Virus record (IMG/VR): IMGVR_UViG_3300025326_000181
Location: 1 to 26,560 of that record
Length of the DNA stretch: 26,560 bases
Source: a virus
Direction: 5' to 3' (one strand)
Shown piece after piece: positions 21,865-26,560 of the stretch. Every line of letters starts with the position of its first letter. Position 1 is the stretch's first letter. Under the pieces are notes generated by a model. The model worked only from the letters and a program-made list of their open reading frames with translations, was not told where the DNA came from and ran no database searches. Made by a program: the position numbers and the translations under genes.

Positions 21865-23630
21865 TGGCCTACTGGTACACGATCGACGGATCGGACATCG
21901 ATACCGTCCGCCACGAGGACTCGGAACTCGTCGAGAATGCCGAGCTCGGCCAGGTTGGCTCGGGTCGCATCGTCGTCGAGGATGCCGATGGGACGATCGG
22001 GATCGTCGGCCTCAAGGACGTGCTAGTCACGGAAGCGGACTGCGCCGATCCGATCCTCAGTGCCGGCTTCGTCGGGCCGCGGACCTACCGCCGGATGGTC
22101 GAACGCACCGACGGCGCCCGCGAGATCGCGGTCACGGTATGGGACCTCAACGACCTCCTCGGCCAGCGGGTCATCACCGGGACCGACGGCAAGCGTCCGG
22201 CCGAGACGGTCGGCGAGCGCCTGACCTGGTTGCTCGCCTCGGATTACCTCGCCGGGCTCGTCATCGACAACGGCCGCGTCGTCTACCCAGCCGACAAGGG
22301 CATGGACAAGAACATCTTCCGCAACAGCCGGCCGGGCGACGTCCTGGCCGCCTGCGCGACTGCTGCCGCCGGGATGAACTACTATGTCCGTGACTTCGGC
22401 GCTGGCCCCGAGCTCATCTTCCGCAACGACAACACCTCGACTGCCGATGCCTCGACCCTCCGTATCTCGAACATCGAGGCCGACGTCGACACGACGACGT
22501 TTCCGCCGTTCCTCGACACGACCCTGACCCGCGATCCCTCGGAGGTCGCGTCGCAGGTAACGATGAGTTACGCCAAGCTTAGCGTCACCGACACTCGGCC
22601 GGCCACCGCGACGGCCTTCGCCGAGCGCCATGCGACCGCCGACAACTCGGCCATCAAGACGGCGTCGAAGGCTCACGACGAGGCGACCGACTACCTCTGG
22701 CAGCATCACACAGAAACGGATCTCATCCAGACTTCGATCCTACTGCCTCCCGATAGCGTCAACCTCGTCCGGGCGGGCGACCGCATCCAGGCCAAGTTCG
22801 CTCACTTCGCGTCGGAGGGCTATGACTCGTTCGGCTGGTGGCGAGTCCTGGAGCGCCGCGTCAAGCCGCTGCCCAAACCCGCCGCGCTCTACCAGGTCAG
22901 CCTCAAGCTCAGCCCGCAGGAGGCCGCCCCACCCGCAGCCGTCATCGTCCAGTCGGCGTTCGGACGCTCCGGTGAGGGTGGCCTGAACCTCTCGCTGGCA
23001 AACCCTGTGACGGTCGGCAATCTGCTCGTCTTCGCCATCGGCGACCGCGCTCAGCCCGCACCGCCCGCGCCGAACACGGCCCCGACGAAACCGCGTTGGG
23101 GCGCCGGGGCATGGACCAAGATCCCTAATGTCACCATCAACTCGGTCGGTTGGAATGATGGCGTTGCGTTCTGGGTCAAGGAAGCTGACTCGACGGAACG
23201 GACCGGTTACCAGGGATCGACCAACGCCAATATGGGCATCTACGAGATCGCCGTTCCGGACGCTGCGGCCACCATCGCCGCGATCACCTCGGATTACGAG
23301 GACGCGCCGGCGGTGGCGAACCCAATGTCTGTCGGTTCGCTCGGTACCGTGGCATCCGGTGCGATCGCCCTGATGGTCCTCGTCTGGGCCGACCAAAAGA
23401 ACTGGGATGATAGCGGCAACCCGGCTGCCACGATGGCCGATCCCTGGGTCATCGACTGGTTCCGCTGGGCGTATGACGGGCCACTTATCATCCAGAACAG
23501 TCCATATACCGTAATCGCCCACGCCTACGGTGACGGCGGTGCCCTGACCGGCGCCGTAACGCGCACGGGATTGCTCCATCTCGACGGGCTCTGGTGCGCC
23601 GCGGCCATCGTCATCACGCCGACGGCATGA
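21864..23630 (+). CDS. Tail hub/distal tail protein with a C-terminal beta domain
   Basis: A 588-residue protein, ATG 21864 in a TGATG overlap with the tape measure. Residues 1 to about 350 are beta-rich hub-like sequence: SELVENAELGQVGSGRIVVEDADG, VTVWDLNDLLGQRVITG, VGERLTWLLASDYLAGLV, NIFRNSRPGDVLAACAT and LPPDSVNLVRAGDRIQAKF. This resembles Gp37/gp27-type tail proteins of long-tailed phages that follow the tape measure. From about residue 359 (VIVQSAFGRSGEGG) a second beta-sandwich starts, with VTVGNLLVFAIGD, WVKEADSTERTGY and SGAIALMVLVWAD; similar domains occur in the proteins at 8791 and 25008. The extra domain could bind polysaccharide. Assigned by position plus sequence style. Confidence 0.7.
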   Translation: MAYWYTIDGSDIDTVRHEDSELVENAELGQVGSGRIVVEDADGTIGIVGLKDVLVTEADCADPILSAGFVGPRTYRRMVERTDGAREIAVTVWDLNDLLGQRVITGTDGKRPAETVGERLTWLLASDYLAGLVIDNGRVVYPADKGMDKNIFRNSRPGDVLAACATAAAGMNYYVRDFGAGPELIFRNDNTSTADASTLRISNIEADVDTTTFPPFLDTTLTRDPSEVASQVTMSYAKLSVTDTRPATATAFAERHATADNSAIKTASKAHDEATDYLWQHHTETDLIQTSILLPPDSVNLVRAGDRIQAKFAHFASEGYDSFGWWRVLERRVKPLPKPAALYQVSLKLSPQEAAPPAAVIVQSAFGRSGEGGLNLSLANPVTVGNLLVFAIGDRAQPAPPAPNTAPTKPRWGAGAWTKIPNVTINSVGWNDGVAFWVKEADSTERTGYQGSTNANMGIYEIAVPDAAATIAAITSDYEDAPAVANPMSVGSLGTVASGAIALMVLVWADQKNWDDSGNPAATMADPWVIDWFRWAYDGPLIIQNSPYTVIAHAYGDGGALTGAVTRTGLLHLDGLWCAAAIVITPTA

Positions 23631-24997
23631 AGGTCACCGTCCGGACCCCTGATCGAGCGGGTGCGGTGGTCCGCGGTCACATCGCGTCGACGAGGGCGGC
23701 GAGCTCAGGGATTACCGTCACTGACGGCACGACCGAGGTCGATGGCGTCACGACAGTCATCTTCGACAGCGCCCTCGTCTCTGACCTCGACGATGGAACG
23801 GTCCTCGTCACGGTGGGCGGCACCGAACTTCTGGTGCCGACATCGGACATCACCGCGACGAAGGCTGCCGGCAACCCGACCTTCGACGGCGACTTCATAC
23901 CCGAGGACGTCATCAAGGTCGGCTCGACCTATTACTGCATCGGACAGACGTGGACCACCTCGCCTTGGCAGATTCACTTGTGGACGGCTACCGCCGTGGC
24001 CGGTCCGTGGACGGCCTATGGCTCCAACCCGATCTACGAACTGAGCGATGTCCCATGGGCTCTCGGGACGGCCAACGAGATCAACGCGCCGGGGCTCGTC
24101 CTTGATGCCGGGACGTACTATCTGTTCTACTCGGTCCTCAACAGCACGACCGGGCAGGACGGCAAGATCGGCCTCGCCACCGCGTCTGCGATCACGGGTC
24201 CGTACACTGACCACGGGGCGCCGATCGTCTCGGAGGGCGCCCCGTCATCGAATACCTCGCTCCAGGTGGGCGAGGCGTCGGTCATCCACTTCGGCGGCCA
24301 GTGGATCATGGCGCTCATGGCCGAGGACGAAGACTTCGCCTTCCAGTTGTCGGAGAAAATCTACATCTACACCGCAGCCCTGCCCAGCGGCCCGTGGACG
24401 ATCGGCAACTCGGGCAATCCGATCATCGACCACGGCGCCAACGGCGAATGGGACGACGACATGTGCGCCGATCCATTCTTGTTCGCCGAGGGCGGGCGCT
24501 ACTGGATCATGTACTCGGGTGGCGGGAGCGAGGGCGGCACGGGCACGCGCAAGTGGCATCTCGGCCTCGCCTACGCCGACGACCCTGGCGGACCGTGGAC
24601 CAAGCACACGAGCAACCCGATCCTGTCGGCGAGTTCGTCGGGCTGGGATGAGATGGCGGCGTGGCGCGGGTCGCTGTATGAGGACGGCAATATCTGGCAC
24701 GGCGTCTACGGCGGGCTGAACTCGGCCCTGTCGGTCGCCAAGGGCGGTAACTTCGTGCTCGACATCGTGAGCGCCGAAACCCTGCCGCTACGGGCCGACG
24801 ACATCCCGATCGACGACGCGGGCGGGTACTTCACCGGCTCAGAGGTCGAAACCGCGTTGCAGGAGATCGGCGCGATCCTCGACACGCCTGCTGGGGCGGG
24901 CGGACATTATGAAGTGATCGTCGACGGCACGGCCCCGCCAATCGCCGTGACGAATATCGCCGAAGACGATTGGCTGTACGGCTTCGTGGCCGATTAG
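23627..24997 (+). CDS. Tail fibre or spike with a GH43-like propeller
   Basis: A 456-residue protein, ATG 23627, ATGA overlap. Residues 1-80 are a beta fibre-like start (SGITVTDGTTEVDGVTTVIF). Residues about 85-390 look like a five-bladed propeller of the GH43/GH32/GH62/GH130 type: each blade has a YY-x-F/YYS or YWIMYSG strand and G-P-W-T turns. Candidates for catalytic acids are Asp89/Asp94 (FDGDFIPEDVIKV), Glu151 (NEINAPGLVLDAGTYY) and Asp282 (DDDMCADPFLFAEGG). The end (ADDIPIDDAGGYFTGSEVE) is a motif typical of tail-fibre links. It likely hydrolyses a host polysaccharide such as an arabinan or fructan at the tail tip. Substrate and exact family cannot be fixed by eye. Confidence 0.7.
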   Translation: MKVTVRTPDRAGAVVRGHIASTRAASSGITVTDGTTEVDGVTTVIFDSALVSDLDDGTVLVTVGGTELLVPTSDITATKAAGNPTFDGDFIPEDVIKVGSTYYCIGQTWTTSPWQIHLWTATAVAGPWTAYGSNPIYELSDVPWALGTANEINAPGLVLDAGTYYLFYSVLNSTTGQDGKIGLATASAITGPYTDHGAPIVSEGAPSSNTSLQVGEASVIHFGGQWIMALMAEDEDFAFQLSEKIYIYTAALPSGPWTIGNSGNPIIDHGANGEWDDDMCADPFLFAEGGRYWIMYSGGGSEGGTGTRKWHLGLAYADDPGGPWTKHTSNPILSASSSGWDEMAAWRGSLYEDGNIWHGVYGGLNSALSVAKGGNFVLDIVSAETLPLRADDIPIDDAGGYFTGSEVETALQEIGAILDTPAGAGGHYEVIVDGTAPPIAVTNIAEDDWLYGFVAD

Positions 24998-25002
24998 GAG
25001 GT
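24996..25002 (+). promoter_or_regulatory. Strong ribosome binding site AGGAGGT
   Basis: AGGAGGT starts within the stop of the fibre gene and lies 5 bases before GTG 25008. It decides the start of the last gene, whose frame would otherwise be hard to place because it has no stop in the window. Confidence 0.8.
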
Positions 25003-25007
25003 CCATC

Positions 25008-26560
25008 GTGGCAAAGATCGACGCGGTAGTCATTCCAAAGCTCCTGTTCTCGGAGGGCGCCGCACCTTCGACCCCGGCGAGCACGGACGTCTACATGTAC
25101 GCCAAGGCCGATGGCCTGATGTACTCCAAGGACGACGCCGGCACCGAAACCCTGATGTCATCGGGCCTCGCCTCGACGACGACCACGGCACCGACCGTGG
25201 TCGCGGCTGGTGCGTCCGCAACGGGCACCGGGGCGATCGTGCCGGGGCTCCCTGCCGGCCATATCACCAACGACATCCTGTTGCTGTTCGTCCAGTCCGA
25301 CAACCAGACCGCCGCCGCGCCGGCGACGTACACGCAACTCGGCCCGGAGATAGGCATCGGCGTAGCGGGAGCGGCTGCGGCGACTCGCCTGGCCGCGTTC
25401 TGGAAGCGCGACGGTGGGGCAGAATCCAATCCGACCGTGGCCGATACCGGGGATCACACCCTCGCGCAGATGCTCGCCATCCGCGGCTGTCCAACCTCGG
25501 GCGATCCGTTCCGCAACGTCGGCGCGACGATCAAGACGACCGCCTCGACCACGGGTACCGGCTCAGCGGGTGCGACCCCCGCGGACAACTGCCTTGTAGT
25601 CCAGGCGTTCGCCCACGCCCTAGACTCGCCCTCCGCAGTGTTCTCCGGCTGGACGAACGCGAGCCTGTCGAGCATCACCGAGCAGATCGACGTGGCAACC
25701 GCGGACGGCAACGGCGGCGGGATCGGCGTAGCAACGGGCGTCCTTGCCACGGCTGGATCGTTCGTCGCCACCACCGTCACCGAAACCAGCACGGTCGATG
25801 TCGGACTGACGTTCTTCATGCTCCCCTCGGGCTATCTGAACAAGGCCGAGCACATTGACCGGCAGATATTTCTCACCCCCGGCTTCGCCGACACCTGGAC
25901 GCGACCATCGGGCGCCGTACGTTCCGTGATGACCGGCATCGGTGGTGGTGCGTCGGGCTCGGGCGGGCGGAACGCCGCCACCGCGGCGGGTGGAGGAGGC
26001 GGCGGAGGCGGCGGGTGGTATCAGGTGGAGATCGGTGCTGCTCAGCTTTCAGCGACGATGACCGTGACGGCGGGGGCAGGCGGCGCGGCAACTGCACACT
26101 CAGACGGCGCCGCTAGTAACGTCGGCTCGGCATCAACGGTCGTCGGCAATGGGCTGAGTCTCCTCATCTGCGGAGGTGGATCAGCGGCGGGCGTGTCGTC
26201 GTCGGGCTCCGGCGGCCTCGGTGGTAATGGCGGCGGCAAGTTATCGGCAACGGCGGCAGGCGTCGCCAGTTTCACGGACCAGATGGCCGGCGGTGGGACG
26301 GGCGGTACGACCGCTGGCGCTGGTGGCGACAACATAGGCGGTGGCGGTGGCGGCGGCGCGGGAGGCGGCACGTCACAGGCCACGTCCAACGGCGGTCGCG
26401 TCATACGTGGTGGTGGTGGTGGTGGTGGTGGACGGTCGAATACCAACGTTGGCACGGGCGGCAGCTCGCTGAACTTCGATCAGGTGGCGGGCGGCGCTAC
26501 CGCAAGTGCCAACGGCGGTGATTCTCCTTACCCTGAGTTCGGCGGGGCGGGCGGGGCGGG
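25008..26560 (+). CDS. Glycine-rich tail fibre, 3' end outside the window
   Basis: The frame runs from GTG 25008 to the end, at least 517 residues. Residues 1-55 (SEGAAPSTPASTDVYMYAK, LMYSKDDAGTETLMSSG) match fibre-attachment modules. Residues about 60-265 form a beta-sandwich (LPAGHITNDILLLFVQ, ATRLAAFWKRDGG, NCLVVQAFAHAL) related to the other two copies in the window. From about residue 275, FLTPGFADTWTRPSGAVRS starts a Gly-rich domain (Gly_rich_2 type: GTWT-P-G then poly-Gly loops such as GGGGGGGGGWYQVEIGA). Such poly-Gly lattices form receptor-binding tips in some phages. The gene has no stop in the window, so its full length is unknown. Confidence 0.72.
   Translation, partial: MAKIDAVVIPKLLFSEGAAPSTPASTDVYMYAKADGLMYSKDDAGTETLMSSGLASTTTTAPTVVAAGASATGTGAIVPGLPAGHITNDILLLFVQSDNQTAAAPATYTQLGPEIGIGVAGAAAATRLAAFWKRDGGAESNPTVADTGDHTLAQMLAIRGCPTSGDPFRNVGATIKTTASTTGTGSAGATPADNCLVVQAFAHALDSPSAVFSGWTNASLSSITEQIDVATADGNGGGIGVATGVLATAGSFVATTVTETSTVDVGLTFFMLPSGYLNKAEHIDRQIFLTPGFADTWTRPSGAVRSVMTGIGGGASGSGGRNAATAAGGGGGGGGGWYQVEIGAAQLSATMTVTAGAGGAATAHSDGAASNVGSASTVVGNGLSLLICGGGSAAGVSSSGSGGLGGNGGGKLSATAAGVASFTDQMAGGGTGGTTAGAGGDNIGGGGGGGAGGGTSQATSNGGRVIRGGGGGGGGRSNTNVGTGGSSLNFDQVAGGATASANGGDSPYPEFGGAGGA
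26407..26430 (+). repeat. GTG trinucleotide run (about 8 units)
   Basis: Eight GTG units read in frame as seven GGT codons plus GGA, giving a run of eight Gly. Other Gly runs of this gene use mixed codons (ggt, gga, ggc), so the uniform codon here suggests recent slippage. Changes would alter loop length without breaking the frame. Confidence 0.75.

Noticed and set aside
1-26560. tRNA genes, CRISPR arrays, insertion sequences, attachment sites, integrase
   Set aside because: I looked for cloverleaf ends, regular short repeats with spacers, transposase motifs and terminal inverted repeats and saw none that hold up.

Overview
The window is a contiguous piece of a tailed double-stranded DNA phage (or prophage) genome with long-tailed, siphovirus-like morphology. 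Every gene I can support is on the + strand. The DNA is GC-rich throughout. Neighbouring genes almost always overlap by ATGA, GTGA or TGATG, which points to a few long translationally coupled late transcripts. Strong AGGAGG-type ribosome binding sites and GTG/TTG starts indicate a GC-rich bacterial host. Gene style (portal-MuF fusion, RlpA-like barrel protein, glycine-rich fibre) resembles phages of Actinobacteria or Chloroflexota, but the sequence does not fix the host. I see no integrase, repressor, replication gene, tRNA or CRISPR array, and the window is cut at both ends (first and last genes are partial).

Layout: (1) 1-1735, small accessory genes, including an HNH-like protein and small Cys-containing or membrane proteins. 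(2) 1732-3718, a lysis or cell-envelope module: membrane-anchored double-psi beta-barrel (RlpA-like) protein, XhlA-like membrane protein, a 26-residue very basic micro-ORF, a C39/papain-like cysteine peptidase candidate and a holin. (3) 3711-5488, terminase small and large subunits. (4) 5485-12601, head module: a micro-ORF, an 801-residue portal fused to a MuF/gp7-type minor head domain, a zinc-ribbon protein, two surface-protein candidates (one with about nine 20-residue repeats), prohead protease and HK97-fold major capsid protein. (5) 12664-16734, a four-gene glycan cassette (three glycosyltransferase-like proteins and a FkbM-type methyltransferase) placed exactly between the capsid gene and the head-tail connectors. 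(6) 16731-19413, connector, gp10-like neck protein, tail terminator and tail tube. (7) 19410-21864, tail assembly chaperone with a clear -1 programmed frameshift at CCCTTTA, then the tape measure. (8) 21864-26560, tail tip: hub protein, a fibre carrying a GH43-like five-bladed propeller, and a glycine-rich fibre running off the end.

How they work together: terminases package DNA through the portal into a capsid matured by the protease. The cassette probably glycosylates and methyl-caps virion proteins or surface glycans. The chaperone and tape measure build a tail of roughly 90 nm by the usual length rule (inferred). The tip proteins bind or cut a host polysaccharide, and the lysis module opens the envelope. 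The most notable points are the glycan cassette behind a GC-rich hairpin that is nearly duplicated in the lysis region, the exact frameshift site, two end-to-end coupled micro-ORFs, and the enzyme-bearing tail fibre.
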